From the NCBI RefSeq assembly GCF_018332695.1, contig NZ_BOQN01000048.1, forward strand, positions 118,002 through 182,001: a stretch of 64,000 nucleotides of DNA, written 5' to 3'. Positions 37,114-46,810 of the stretch are shown here, one piece after another. The DNA is from Paractinoplanes toevensis (GTDB taxonomy: Bacteria; Actinomycetota; Actinomycetes; Mycobacteriales; Micromonosporaceae). Both the position numbers and the translations under genes were made by a program. Each line of letters begins with the position of its first letter. The stretch's first letter is position 1. The notes below the pieces were generated by a model. It did no database searches, was not told the DNA's origin, and worked only from the letters and a program-made list of their open reading frames with translations.

Positions 37114-39042
37114 CTACTTGTTCAGGGTGTTCAGGAACGTCGCCACGAGCGGGACGGCGGCCTCGGCGCCGGCGCCGCCCTTCTGGACCATCACCGCGAA
37201 GGCCACGTCGCCCTGGTAACCGATGAACCAGGAGTGCGTGTCCTTGCTCTTGTCGTCGAACTCGGCCGTGCCGGTCTTGCCGAACACCGGCTTGCCCTTG
37301 ACGTCCGCCAGCGCCGCCCCGGTGCCGTCGGTGACCACCTCGCGCATCATCGACCGCAGCGCCGCGACCGCGGCCGGGTCGAGCTGCGCCCCGTCCGCGG
37401 CGGCCTTGGCCGGCGCCGGGTCGAGCACGAGTTTCGGCTGCTTGAACTGGCCGCGGGCGACCGCGGCGGCCACCGAGGCCATCGCGATCGGGCTGACCGC
37501 GGTGGCACCCTGCCCGAACGTGGCCGCGGCCAGCTCGGTCGGGGTCTCGGCCGCCGAGATCTTGCCGCTGAACGCGTCGACGCCCAGGTCCCACTGGGTG
37601 CCGAGGCCGAGCGCGGTGGCCGCCTCGTTGAGCCCGGCCGCGCCGAGTTTCGGGGCCAGCCCGACGAAGGCCGTGTTGCAGGACTTCGAGTAGTCCTCGT
37701 GGAACGGCACGCTGCCGAGCACCTCGCCGCCGGAGTTCTTGAACTCGCGACCGTCGACGTTGGCGGTCTTCGGGCAGTTGACCGCGGTGTCGGCGGTGAC
37801 GATCTTCTTGGCCAGCAGCCCGTACGCGGAAACGGTCTTGAAGGTGGAACCGGGCGGGACCTGCCCGCTCAGCGCGGTGTCGACGGTGCCGCCGTCCGGG
37901 CCGTTGGCCACCGCCAGCACGGTGCCGTCGCTGACCTTGATGGCCACCAGCGAGCTGGGCTGTTTCTGAGTGGCCAGGGCGGTGTCGGCCGCGTTCTGGG
38001 TGGCGGTGTCCAGGCTGATCTTGATCGGCTTGCCGTCGACTGCCTTGGTGCTGAACAGCTGGGTGTCGGTGACCGTGCCGTCGGCGGCCTCCCGGGCGAT
38101 CACCACGGAGAGTCCGGCGGTGCCGCGGAGGGCCGTGTCGTACCGCTGCTGGAGGCCGCCGTGCCCGACGACGTCGCCCTGGGCGACCGAGTCGGGGTTG
38201 GCGTCGATGTCCTCCCGGGTGGCCTCGTCGGCCGTGCCGAGCAGCGCCCGGGCGAAGGCCCGGGTCGGCGCGAGGTTGCGGGTGCCTTCGATGAAGGAGG
38301 TGCCGAGCAGCGGCCGGACCTTGTCGCGGATCTTGTTGTAGTCCGGCCGGCGTAGCGTGACCAGGTCGACGAAGTCGGTGGGGTCGGCGTTCTTGACCCG
38401 GTCGGCAAGGTTCGACATGTCGACCGTCACCTTGATCGACTTGAAGGCGGCGTCGAGATCCTTCTGCAACTGTGCCAAGTTTTTGATCTTCTGCGGTTCG
38501 ACGCCGACCGTGACCACGTCACGCGGCGTCACCAGCGCGGTGCCCTTGGCGTCCAGGATCCCGGCCCGTTTCGAGGCGACCCGGCGGACCTTCAGCTTGT
38601 CGCCGGTCAGCAACTCGCTCTGCACGATCGCCGGCTCCCAGACCACCCGCCAGCCCTTGGTGTTCTGCTTGGTCAGGCGGACCGTGCTGTCGTACGACCA
38701 GGGGGTGCCACCGGGCAGCGTCCAGTCGAGCTTGATCTCGGCCGAGGCGATGTCCCCGGTCGTCTTCGGATCGCCGACCGGGGTCAGCACCAACGACTGT
38801 TTGGCCAGGTCACCGGAGAGTTCCTGGAGCTGGGTGACCACGTCGTTGGCCGCGACCTTGCCGCCGTCGGCGCCCACGAAGCCCACGGAGCTGAGGTTTC
38901 CGCTGCGCCAGCCGGCCAGGAAATCCTTGAGCGTGCCGTCCGGTCCGTCCTTCGAGCACGCCGTTAAACCGGCGGCGACCAGTGTCAACGCGGCCGCGAA
39001 AGCAACCCGTCGGTAGCCGGTCAGTTGCCGTCGGTAGAGCAT
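37114..39042 (-). CDS. Lipoprotein class B penicillin-binding protein (transpeptidase)
   Basis: A 642-residue protein with an N-terminal signal and a lipobox LTAC at about residues 27-30, so it is a lipid-anchored extracytoplasmic protein. An NTF2-like MecA-N-type domain follows (GTLKDFLAGWRSGNLSSVGF), then a PBP dimerisation region, then the transpeptidase domain with STFK (Ser399, Lys402), SCN (Ser454-Asn456) and KTG (Lys589). The family cross-links peptidoglycan stem peptides in the cell wall; actinobacterial PBP-lipo-type proteins act in septal or polar growth. ATG 39042 has an AGAGG site upstream. It is convergent with the arginase-like gene, with only 18 nt between stops containing a 10-nt CCGGGCCCGG palindrome. 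Confidence 0.92.
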   Translation of the reverse strand: MLYRRQLTGYRRVAFAAALTLVAAGLTACSKDGPDGTLKDFLAGWRSGNLSSVGFVGADGGKVAANDVVTQLQELSGDLAKQSLVLTPVGDPKTTGDIASAEIKLDWTLPGGTPWSYDSTVRLTKQNTKGWRVVWEPAIVQSELLTGDKLKVRRVASKRAGILDAKGTALVTPRDVVTVGVEPQKIKNLAQLQKDLDAAFKSIKVTVDMSNLADRVKNADPTDFVDLVTLRRPDYNKIRDKVRPLLGTSFIEGTRNLAPTRAFARALLGTADEATREDIDANPDSVAQGDVVGHGGLQQRYDTALRGTAGLSVVIAREAADGTVTDTQLFSTKAVDGKPIKISLDTATQNAADTALATQKQPSSLVAIKVSDGTVLAVANGPDGGTVDTALSGQVPPGSTFKTVSAYGLLAKKIVTADTAVNCPKTANVDGREFKNSGGEVLGSVPFHEDYSKSCNTAFVGLAPKLGAAGLNEAATALGLGTQWDLGVDAFSGKISAAETPTELAAATFGQGATAVSPIAMASVAAAVARGQFKQPKLVLDPAPAKAAADGAQLDPAAVAALRSMMREVVTDGTGAALADVKGKPVFGKTGTAEFDDKSKDTHSWFIGYQGDVAFAVMVQKGGAGAEAAVPLVATFLNTLNK

Positions 39043-39255
39043 GAAGCACCTCTTTCTGGGTACGCCGTGAGGCGATGCTACGGAACGGTAATAAAGATGC
39101 GCTCGTCCCGTGGACCCGGATGGGGTGACGTGGAGCAAATTCGGCGACGATCGGCCCGAACCCACCACGCGTGTGATCCGGCGCGGTTAGTCAGCCGTAG
39201 GCTGTGGGCGACTAGTTCGAACCCACAGTGTCGTGGGTGAGGGGAGCGCCTGGCC

Positions 39256-42200
39256 ATGTCTGTCGCCGACGAGGCTGCGACGGAAACCGACTCGAATTCC
39301 GATGAGTTGGATCTGTCTCAAGGTCCCGGGCTGGCCCTCACGGGCCGCCTCGGTGCGTCCGAGGACGGGGAGATCGACGAACCGCTACCGAACGGGGAGC
39401 GCCTGGTGGCGCAGGCCGTCGAGGTGGCGGGCAACGACCACGCGACGGCGTCGCTGGTCGGCCGGTTCTGGCGGTTCGCGCCGGATGAGGAGCTGGTCGG
39501 TCTTTCGCCGCAGGAGATGCATGACGCAGCGGTCGCCCATCGCGAGCTCGCCGCGGTGCGGTTGCCCGGCGAGTTGAAACTGGCGATCACGCCGCCGGTC
39601 GGCGAGCAGTGCCACACCATCCTGCAGATCGTCACCGACGATATGCCGTTCCTGGTCGACTCGGTGATCGCCCTGCTCACCGCGCATCAGTTGCAGGTGC
39701 ACCTGATGGTGCACCCGTTGATCGTGGTGCGCCGGGAGCCGCTGGGCGCGATGGCCGAGCTGGCCGCCGACGTCGAGCCGGACGACGCCATCGACGGCGA
39801 CCTGGTGGAGAGCTGGATCCGGATCGAGATCGACCCGATCCGCCGCGCGGAGGCCCGCGAGCAGCTGCACAACGAGGTCCGCCGGGTGCTGACCGACGTG
39901 CGGGACGCGGTCGAGGACTGGCCGCGGATGCGCCAGCGGGCCCTGGTGATCGCCGACGAGCTGGCCGCGGCGCGCGGGTCCGAGGTCAAGCTGCCGGTGC
40001 CGGACAAGGACGTCACCGACTCGATCGAGCTGCTCAAGTGGCTCGCCCACGACCACTTCACGTTCCTGGGCTACCGCGAATACCGTCTGGACTCCGACGT
40101 GCTCAATGCGGTGCCCGGCACCGGCCTGGGCATCCTGCGTGGCGACTCGACCCCGCGGCGGCTCTCCACGATGACCCCCGAGGCCTACCAGCGGGCCCTC
40201 GAGAAACGCCTGCTGGTGATCACCAAGGCCAACTCGCGGGCCACCGTGCACCGCTCGGCCTACCTGGACTACATCGGCGTGAAGGTCTTCGACGGCCACG
40301 GCAACGTCGTCGGCGAGCGCCGCTTCCTGGGCCTGTTCAGTTCGTCCGCCTACCGCACCAGCGTGCGGGAGCTGCCGGTGGTCAAGCGCAAGGTCACCGA
40401 GGTGCTGGACCGCTCGGGCCTGTCCCCGCGCGGCCACTCCGGCAAGGACCTGCTGCAGATCCTGGAGACGTACCCGCGGGACGAGCTCTTCCAGATCAAG
40501 ACCGACGACCTCTACGAGGCCGTCATCGGCGTGCTGCGCATGGCGGGGCGTCGTCAGCTGCGGCTCTTCCTGCGGCGTGACGGGTACGGGCGATTCATCA
40601 GCTGCCTCATCTACCTGCCGCGCGACCGCTTCACCACCGGTAACCGGCTGCGCATGCAGGAGATTCTGCTGCGCGAGCTGAACGGCATCGGGGTCGACTA
40701 CACGACCCGGGTCACCGAGCGGATGCTCGCCCGGGTGCACTTCATCGTGCGCACCGACCCGGCCGACCCGCCCGGCCAGGTCGACCCGAACGAGCTGGCC
40801 GAGATGCTGGCCGACGCCACCCGCATGTGGGACGACGACTTCTCCCTGGTGCTGGAGCGCAAGCTGGGGGAGGAGCCGGCCCGCGACCTGTTCACCCGGT
40901 ACTCGCACGCCTACCCGGACAGCTACAAGGACGGTCACACGCCGTACGAGGGCATGCAGGATCTGGCCAAGCTGGAGCTGCTCGAGGAGCCCGGCCAGCT
41001 CGAGATGCATCTGTACCGCAAACGGCACCTCGGTAAGACCGGCGAGCCGGTGCCCGACGACCACGACGTGCGGTTCAAGGTCTACCGGTACGGCGAGCCG
41101 ATGATGCTGTCCGCCGTCCTCCCGGTGCTGCACTCGCTCGGCGCCCAGGTCGTCGACGAGCGGCCGTACGAGATCCGCCGCACCGACGGCACCGTCTACC
41201 TCTACGACTTCGGGCTGCTCCCGCCGGCCGCGCACCGCGAGCTGGCCGAGGTGCGCCCGCAGGTGGAGAACGCGTTCGCGGCGGCCTGGCGCGGTGAGGC
41301 CGAGGTCGACGGGTTCAACGAGCTGGTGCTGCGGGCCGGGCTCACCTGGCGGCAGGTGGTGGTGCTCCGGGCGTACGCGAAATATCAGCGCCAGACCGGC
41401 GGCGTCTTCTCGCAGCGCTACATCGAGTCGACCTTCATCGCGTACCCGGAGATCGCCCGCTCGATGGTGATGCTGTTCGAGACCCGGTTCTCGCCCCGGC
41501 TGGAAGCCGGGGAGGCCGAGCGCGGCCGGCTGGCCGGCGAGATGGTCGACAAGATCACCGAGCTGCTGGACGGGGTGGACAGCCTCGACCAGGACCGCAT
41601 CCTGCGCTCCTACCTGACGCTGATCAACGCGACCCTGCGCACCAGCTTCTTCCAGCGCGGCGCGGACGGCCGGCCGAAGTCCTACGTGGCGTTCAAGCTC
41701 GACCCGCAGGCCATCCCCGACCTTCCGCAGCCCCGCCCGAAGTACGAGATCTTCGTGTATTCCCCTCGCTTCGAGGGCGTGCACCTGCGGTTCGGCGCGG
41801 TCGCCCGCGGTGGTCTGCGCTGGTCGGACCGGCGCGAGGACTTCCGCACCGAGGTGCTCGGCCTGGTCAAGGCCCAGATGGTGAAAAACGCGGTGATCGT
41901 GCCGGTCGGCGCCAAGGGTGGCTTCGTCCTCAAGCAGAAACCGGGCGACCGCGACGAGGCCGTGGAGTGCTACAAGCGGTTCATCACCGCCCTGCTCGAC
42001 GTCACCGACAACATCCACAACGGCAAGATCGTGCCGCCGCGCGACGTGGTCCGGCACGACCACGACGACCCCTACCTGGTGGTGGCGGCCGACAAGGGCA
42101 CCGCGACGTTCAGCGACATCGCCAACGAGATCTCGGTGGCCAAGGAGTTCTGGCTCGGCGACGCGTTCGCCAGCGGCGGTTCGGCCGGCTACGACCACAA

Positions 42201-44193
42201 GAAGATGGGCATCACCGCGAAGGGTGCCTGGGAATCGGTCAAGAAGCACTTCCGCGACCTGGGCACCGACACCCAGACGGAAGACTTCACGGTGGTCGGC
42301 GTGGGCGACATGAGCGGCGACGTCTTCGGCAACGGGATGCTGCTCTCCCGGCACATCCGGCTGGTCGCGGCGTTCGACCACCGGCACATCTTCCTGGACC
42401 CCGATCCCGATTCGGCGACGTCGTTCGCCGAGCGGCAGCGGCTGTTCGACCTGCCCCGATCCTCCTGGGCCGACTACTCGGCCGAGCTCATCTCGCCGGG
42501 TGGCGGTGTCTATCCGCGCACGGCCAAGTCGATCCCGATCTCGCCCCAGGTGCGGGCGGCGCTCGACCTGGGCGATGCCACCGCGATGAGCCCCACCGAC
42601 CTGATGCGGGCGATCCTGCGGGCACCGGTCGACCTGCTCTTCAACGGCGGCATCGGCACCTACGTGAAGGCGGCCGGCGAGACCCACGCCGACGTCGGCG
42701 ACAAGACCAACGACGCGATCCGGATCAACGGGTCGCAGCTGCGGGTCCGGGTGGTCGGCGAGGGCGGCAACCTCGGCCTCACCCAGCGCGGGCGGATCGA
42801 GTTCGCCCGCACCGGCGGCCGCATCTACACCGACTTCATCGACAACACGGCCGGGGTGGACTGCTCCGACCACGAGGTCAACATCAAGATCCTGCTGGGT
42901 GCGGCGGTCACCGCGGGCGAGATGACCCTGCCCCAGCGGGACGAACTGCTGGCCACCATGACCGACGAGGTCGCCGGGCTGGTCCTGCGGGACAACTACG
43001 AGCAGGCGTTCGCGCTCGGCAACGCGCGGGCGCAGGCCCACTCGCTGCTGCCGGTGCACCGGCGCATGCTCAACGACCTGGAGGAGAGCGGGCAGCTCAA
43101 CCGCGAGCTGGAGGCCCTGCCGACGGACGCCGAGCTGGCCGCCCGCTACGAGGCGGGCGAGGGGCTGACCGCTCCCGAGTTCGCGGTCCTCCTCGCGTAC
43201 GTCAAGATTTCGCTGGAGCGCGAGGTCCTCGTCGACGAGTTGGTCGACGAGGCCTGGACCAGCGACGTCATGGCCCGCTACTTCCCCACGCCGCTGCGCG
43301 AGCGCTTCGCCGGCCGGATGGCCGGCCACCGGCTGCGCCGGGAGATCATCTCCACGGCGCTGGTCAACGAGGTGGTCAACCGCGGGGGTACGTCGTTCGT
43401 CTACCGGGCGATGGAGGAGAGCGGCGCGTCGGCGGCCGACGTCATGCGGGCGTACGTGGTGGTCCGCGAGGCGTACGGGCTGCCGGACATCTGGGCCGCG
43501 GCCGAGGCCTTGGACAACCGGGTGCCCACGTCCGCGCAGACGCTGGTCTTCCTGGAGTCGAGGCGCCTGCTCGACCGGGCCGTCCGCTGGCTGGTCAGCA
43601 CCCGCCGCTCGCCGATCGATGTGGCCGCCGAGATCCCCAAGCTCCAGCCCGGCATCCGCGCGTTGCTTCCCGAACTCCAGAACGTGCTGATCGGTGTCGA
43701 ACGCCGCTCGATGGACGAGCACGTGGCCACGCTGATCGACAAGGGTGTGCCGCTCGACCTGGCCGAGCGGGTCACCTGGTGCAACTACGGTTTCGGCCTG
43801 CTCGACGTGCTCACCGCGAGCGCGTCGTCGGGCCGGGACGCGACCGAGGTGGCCCAGGTCTACTTCGTCCTGTCCGAGCGCTTCCAGATCGACCAGTTGC
43901 TGTCGCACATCTCGAAGCTCCCGCGCGGCGACCGCTGGCAGACGCTGGCCCGGATGGCGTTGCGCTACGACCTGTACGCCGCGCTGGCCGCCCTCACGGT
44001 CGAGGTCATGGAGTCGACCTCGTCCGAGTCGCCGGCCCCCGACCGGGTGTCCCAGTGGGAGCACGTCAACGCGGCCTCGATCGCCCGGGCGTCGAACGCG
44101 ATGGGCAACGTCGACGACACCCCCGCCGAGCTGGCCGCCCTGTCGGTCCTGCTCCGGCAGATCCGCACCCTGGTCAAGACCGCGGCGAGCTGA
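39256..44193 (+). CDS. gdh: NAD-specific glutamate dehydrogenase, giant (GDH-180) type
   Basis: A 1645-residue protein, the length of the large actinobacterial NAD-GDHs. The long N-terminal ACT-like region (ITPPVGEQCHTILQIVTDDMPFLVDSV) precedes a catalytic centre with GLRWSDRREDFRTEVLGLVKAQMVKNAVIVP and VGAKGGFVLK (substrate Lys region), and the NAD-binding part VVGEGGNLGLTQRGRIEFA. It oxidises glutamate to 2-oxoglutarate and ammonium in the cytoplasm. ATG 39256 has GGGGAG 9 nt upstream. It is the longest gene here and is monocistronic. A 12-nt-arm terminator (44200-44228) follows. The 213 nt upstream show no other gene. Confidence 0.96.
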   Translation: MSVADEAATETDSNSDELDLSQGPGLALTGRLGASEDGEIDEPLPNGERLVAQAVEVAGNDHATASLVGRFWRFAPDEELVGLSPQEMHDAAVAHRELAAVRLPGELKLAITPPVGEQCHTILQIVTDDMPFLVDSVIALLTAHQLQVHLMVHPLIVVRREPLGAMAELAADVEPDDAIDGDLVESWIRIEIDPIRRAEAREQLHNEVRRVLTDVRDAVEDWPRMRQRALVIADELAAARGSEVKLPVPDKDVTDSIELLKWLAHDHFTFLGYREYRLDSDVLNAVPGTGLGILRGDSTPRRLSTMTPEAYQRALEKRLLVITKANSRATVHRSAYLDYIGVKVFDGHGNVVGERRFLGLFSSSAYRTSVRELPVVKRKVTEVLDRSGLSPRGHSGKDLLQILETYPRDELFQIKTDDLYEAVIGVLRMAGRRQLRLFLRRDGYGRFISCLIYLPRDRFTTGNRLRMQEILLRELNGIGVDYTTRVTERMLARVHFIVRTDPADPPGQVDPNELAEMLADATRMWDDDFSLVLERKLGEEPARDLFTRYSHAYPDSYKDGHTPYEGMQDLAKLELLEEPGQLEMHLYRKRHLGKTGEPVPDDHDVRFKVYRYGEPMMLSAVLPVLHSLGAQVVDERPYEIRRTDGTVYLYDFGLLPPAAHRELAEVRPQVENAFAAAWRGEAEVDGFNELVLRAGLTWRQVVVLRAYAKYQRQTGGVFSQRYIESTFIAYPEIARSMVMLFETRFSPRLEAGEAERGRLAGEMVDKITELLDGVDSLDQDRILRSYLTLINATLRTSFFQRGADGRPKSYVAFKLDPQAIPDLPQPRPKYEIFVYSPRFEGVHLRFGAVARGGLRWSDRREDFRTEVLGLVKAQMVKNAVIVPVGAKGGFVLKQKPGDRDEAVECYKRFITALLDVTDNIHNGKIVPPRDVVRHDHDDPYLVVAADKGTATFSDIANEISVAKEFWLGDAFASGGSAGYDHKKMGITAKGAWESVKKHFRDLGTDTQTEDFTVVGVGDMSGDVFGNGMLLSRHIRLVAAFDHRHIFLDPDPDSATSFAERQRLFDLPRSSWADYSAELISPGGGVYPRTAKSIPISPQVRAALDLGDATAMSPTDLMRAILRAPVDLLFNGGIGTYVKAAGETHADVGDKTNDAIRINGSQLRVRVVGEGGNLGLTQRGRIEFARTGGRIYTDFIDNTAGVDCSDHEVNIKILLGAAVTAGEMTLPQRDELLATMTDEVAGLVLRDNYEQAFALGNARAQAHSLLPVHRRMLNDLEESGQLNRELEALPTDAELAARYEAGEGLTAPEFAVLLAYVKISLEREVLVDELVDEAWTSDVMARYFPTPLRERFAGRMAGHRLRREIISTALVNEVVNRGGTSFVYRAMEESGASAADVMRAYVVVREAYGLPDIWAAAEALDNRVPTSAQTLVFLESRRLLDRAVRWLVSTRRSPIDVAAEIPKLQPGIRALLPELQNVLIGVERRSMDEHVATLIDKGVPLDLAERVTWCNYGFGLLDVLTASASSGRDATEVAQVYFVLSERFQIDQLLSHISKLPRGDRWQTLARMALRYDLYAALAALTVEVMESTSSESPAPDRVSQWEHVNAASIARASNAMGNVDDTPAELAALSVLLRQIRTLVKTAAS

Positions 44194-44199
44194 CGGCCG

Positions 44200-44228
44200 G
44201 GCCGGCCCCTCACACCGAGGGGCCGGCC
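44200..44228. terminator. Bidirectional terminator after gdh
   Basis: GGCCGGCCCCTC (44200-44211) and GAGGGGCCGGCC (44217-44228) are perfect 12-nt arms around ACACC. It lies 6 nt after the gdh stop and overlaps the last codons of the convergent flavoprotein gene. Confidence 0.82.
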
Positions 44229-45373
44229 GCCGGCTGCCATTCGCGGCCGAACCAGCGGCGGATCCGCTCGGCGCCGAACGTGCTCTTGTCGGCCATCAGC
44301 TCGGGTGACGGTCCCTGCAGGCCGCCGACCGGACGCTGCCCCGCGAGGAACGTGACCTCTACCTTCGCCATCTGCCCGGCGCCCATCTCGAGGTAACAGA
44401 CGCCTTTACCGCCGTACTCGCTGGTTGCGGTCCTGCCTTTGATCGTGTCGACGATGCGGGCGGCGGCCACGGCGGCCTGCCCCTCGGCGAAGACCCCGGC
44501 CTTCGGCGTGCCGACGCTGGTCACGTCGCCTACCGCGTAGACCCCCGGGAAGGACGTCTCCAGGGTGAGCGAGTCGGCCGGGATCCAGCCGTCGACGGCC
44601 AGGCCGGAATCGGCCACGACCTGCGGCGCGCGGTGCACCGGCACGCCGAGGAACAGGTCGTACGGGATCTCCTCGCCGTCGCTCAGCACGGCGACCTTGC
44701 GTGTCGGGTCGAGCGACCGCACCAACGTCTCCGGGCGCCAGGCGATGCCCCGCTCGGCGAACGCGGCCAGCACCGCCTTCGACGCGTCCGGCGACGGCGG
44801 GATCGGCGCGCCCAGCGGCATGACCAGGGAGATCTCCGAGGAGTCGCGCAGCCCTCGCTCGGTGAGGAACTCGTGCACCAGCAGCGCGGTCTCACTCGGC
44901 GCGGGCGGGCACTTGAACGGCGTCGAGGTGACCGCGACGACCACCTTGCCGCCACTGAAGTCGTGTAGTGCGTCCCGGGCCGCGAAGGCGCCGGGGACCG
45001 TGTAGAACTCGTTGCCGCCCTCGAGTAGGCCCGGCGTGGCCTCCGGGTGCAGGTCGGCGCCGAGCGCCACCACCAGGACGTCCGCCTCGAACGTGCCCGC
45101 GCTGGTCTCCACCCGCTTCGCGGCCGGGTCGATCGCGGTGATCGTCGCGCGGACGAATCGCACCCCGGGGTTGACCATGTCGGCGTACCGGTGCAGCACA
45201 TGCTCGGCGCTCACCCGGCCGAACATGACGTCCAGCTTGGAGAAGCCGAACACGAACCCTTCGCTCTTGTCGATCAGAGTCAGCTCGACGTCGTCACCGC
45301 ACTCCGCGGCCACGACGGTCGCCAGCTCGAGCCCGCCGAACCCGGCCCCCAGCACCACCACATGTGTCGTCAC
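44210..45373 (-). CDS. FAD/NAD(P)-dependent oxidoreductase (NDH-2/SQR-like)
   Basis: A 387-residue flavoprotein. VVLGAGFGGLELATV is the N-terminal FAD motif, VLVVALGADLHPEATPGL the mid motif and VYAVGDVTSVGTPKAGVFAEGQAAVAA the second FAD-contact motif. The architecture fits type-II NADH dehydrogenase or sulfide:quinone reductase relatives. A conserved Cys in STPFKCPPAPSETALL is at the position used by SQR-like enzymes, but the usual second active Cys is only represented by GKGVCYLE, so the electron donor is uncertain. No membrane helix is visible. It is 9 nt downstream of the hydrolase gene and likely cotranscribed with it under TetR control. Confidence 0.85.
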   Translation of the reverse strand: MTTHVVVLGAGFGGLELATVVAAECGDDVELTLIDKSEGFVFGFSKLDVMFGRVSAEHVLHRYADMVNPGVRFVRATITAIDPAAKRVETSAGTFEADVLVVALGADLHPEATPGLLEGGNEFYTVPGAFAARDALHDFSGGKVVVAVTSTPFKCPPAPSETALLVHEFLTERGLRDSSEISLVMPLGAPIPPSPDASKAVLAAFAERGIAWRPETLVRSLDPTRKVAVLSDGEEIPYDLFLGVPVHRAPQVVADSGLAVDGWIPADSLTLETSFPGVYAVGDVTSVGTPKAGVFAEGQAAVAAARIVDTIKGRTATSEYGGKGVCYLEMGAGQMAKVEVTFLAGQRPVGGLQGPSPELMADKSTFGAERIRRWFGREWQPAAGPSV

Positions 45374-45382
45374 CTGCGGAGA

Positions 45383-46123
45383 CTAGCCTGCCTCCACCGA
45401 CGCGGCGAAGCCTGCGATCGCCTCGGCCAGCCGATCGGGGGCGTCTCGCTCGGCCGTGTGGCCGGTGCCCGCGAGAGTGACCCGGCTCGCCCGGGGGAGC
45501 ACGGCCTGCAGCGCGTCGAGCCGCTCGATCAGGTGCTTCGGGCTGCGCTCGCCGGCGATCAGCAGGACCGGAACGTCGATCTTCCGGTACGCGTCGAGGC
45601 GGTTGCCCAGCGCGTCGATCGCGTCGTTGTCGTCGAGCTGGCGTTCGACGACCGGACCGATGGTGCGGTTGCGGTTCATCGTGAACTTCGCCAGCGTGAC
45701 GATCGGGGAGCGGATCCCGGCGATCTCCCGTAGGAAGATCGCGAAGGCGGTGCCGGGTTTGCCGGCGGCCAGGGCCGCGCGAGCCCGGTCGATCCGGCCG
45801 CCTCCGCCGAGCGGCTGGTCGATCACCAGGGGTGGCTCGTAGAGGACCGCGGCCGCATAGCGGTCCGGCTCGGCGACGAGTGCCTCGAGCGCCAGCACCG
45901 CGCCGGAGGAGTGGCCGACGATGATCGGCCGATCGAGCTCGGCGGCCGCCGCCCGCACCTCGTCCACCTCGTCGGCCATGGTCACCTTGCGGGGCACCTC
46001 CAGCCGGTATTGCCGGCGGTGCAGGCGCACCGTGCGGAAGCGGTCGTCCAGGCGATCGGTCACCCGTTTCCAGCTCGACCGATCGCCCATGCCACCGTGC
46101 ACCACCAGGATCACGTGGTTCAT
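45383..46123 (-). CDS. Alpha/beta hydrolase
   Basis: A 246-residue protein with VILVVHGGMGDRSSWKRV (oxyanion loop), VGHSSGAVLALEAL (nucleophile Ser in G-H-S-S-G), VPVLLIAGERSPKHL (acid region) and GTGHTAERDAP (catalytic His). Substrate unknown. ATG 46123 has a strong GGAGGAGGGG ribosome site that touches the tandem operator at 46136. It is divergent from the TetR gene and so likely repressed by it. Confidence 0.88.
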   Translation of the reverse strand: MNHVILVVHGGMGDRSSWKRVTDRLDDRFRTVRLHRRQYRLEVPRKVTMADEVDEVRAAAAELDRPIIVGHSSGAVLALEALVAEPDRYAAAVLYEPPLVIDQPLGGGGRIDRARAALAAGKPGTAFAIFLREIAGIRSPIVTLAKFTMNRNRTIGPVVERQLDDNDAIDALGNRLDAYRKIDVPVLLIAGERSPKHLIERLDALQAVLPRASRVTLAGTGHTAERDAPDRLAEAIAGFAASVEAG

Positions 46124-46135
46124 CGCGCCCCTCCT

Positions 46136-46173
46136 CCTTAGCACCGCTAAGGCGAATTTAGCACTGCTAAGGT
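46136..46173. promoter_or_regulatory. Tandem TetR operator palindromes and leaderless -10 box
   Basis: Two palindromes lie in tandem: CTTAGC-ACC-GCTAAG within 46136-46152 and TTTAGC-ACT-GCTAAG within 46157-46172. TAAGGT at 46168-46173, 6 nt before the regulator GTG, is a -10 box inside the second palindrome. The site also covers the hydrolase leader, so it can repress both divergent genes. Confidence 0.65.
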
Positions 46174-46179
46174 GAGGTC

Positions 46180-46806
46180 GTGAAGGGCTTGTCGCGTGAG
46201 GTGCTCATCGAGACCGGGTTGCGTCTGCTGGACGAGGTCGGGCTCGACGGCCTGAGCGTCCGCCGGCTCGCCGCCGAGTTGGGTGTGCAGTCCCCGGCGC
46301 TGTATTGGCACGTGAAGACCAAGCAGGAACTGCTCGACGGCATGGCGTCGGCGATCATCACGGCGGCCGGCATGGGCCCGCCCCGCGACGGGGAGCCGTG
46401 GCAGGAATGGATCCGGCGACGCGCCCGGGCGTACCGAAAAAGCCTGCTCTCGCACCGCGACGGCGCCCGCCTGATCACCTCGGCCCGGCGCGCGCCGGGC
46501 GCGCTCGCCGGTTTCGAGGGTGAGCTGGCGGCGATGGTCCGGATCGGGTTCTCGCCGGCGCTCGCGCTGCGCACGATCATGACGGTGGGTGACTACACAA
46601 ACGGTTTCGTGCTCCAGGAGCAGGCCCGGATCGGTCCGCCCGGCGAGGAGGAGCTGGCGATCCTGGCGTCGCTGCCGACGCTGAGCGAGGCGTTCCGGTC
46701 CGGCGGCTACCGGGAACCTGCGGAGGCATTTGAGCACGGGCTGAACGTGTTGGTCGCCGGCACCGAGGCGGTCCTCGGTTCTGTACCCCAGGGGGGTATA
46801 GACTAG
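46180..46806 (+). CDS. TetR-family transcriptional regulator
   Basis: A 208-residue protein with the N-terminal helix-turn-helix ([32 protein letters not shown]), the ALYWHVK pattern being typical of TetR(C)-type members. The C-terminal domain is helical with a TetR_C-type ligand pocket. It likely represses itself and the divergent hydrolase through the tandem palindromes at 46136-46172. GTG 46180 follows TAAGGT by 6 nt and has no ribosome site. The last codons of the gene contain a CsoR-type palindrome serving the next gene. Confidence 0.9.
   Translation: MKGLSREVLIETGLRLLDEVGLDGLSVRRLAAELGVQSPALYWHVKTKQELLDGMASAIITAAGMGPPRDGEPWQEWIRRRARAYRKSLLSHRDGARLITSARRAPGALAGFEGELAAMVRIGFSPALALRTIMTVGDYTNGFVLQEQARIGPPGEEELAILASLPTLSEAFRSGGYREPAEAFEHGLNVLVAGTEAVLGSVPQGGID
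46784..46804 (+). promoter_or_regulatory. CsoR-type copper operator and copA promoter
   Basis: TACCCC-AGG-GGGGTA (46784-46798) is the GC-rich palindrome recognised by CsoR copper sensors. It encodes the last residues of the upstream regulator (VPQGG). TAGACT (46799-46804) is a -10 box 6 nt before the copA GTG. No csoR gene is present in the window. Confidence 0.65.
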
Positions 46807-46810
46807 GCCC

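Noticed and set aside
39385..44064. 1559-codon open frame antisense to the glutamate dehydrogenase gene
   Set aside because: Its composition is that of a GC-rich shadow (Val/His/Arg/Gly/Asp-rich without motifs), and the sense frame encodes a full GDH.
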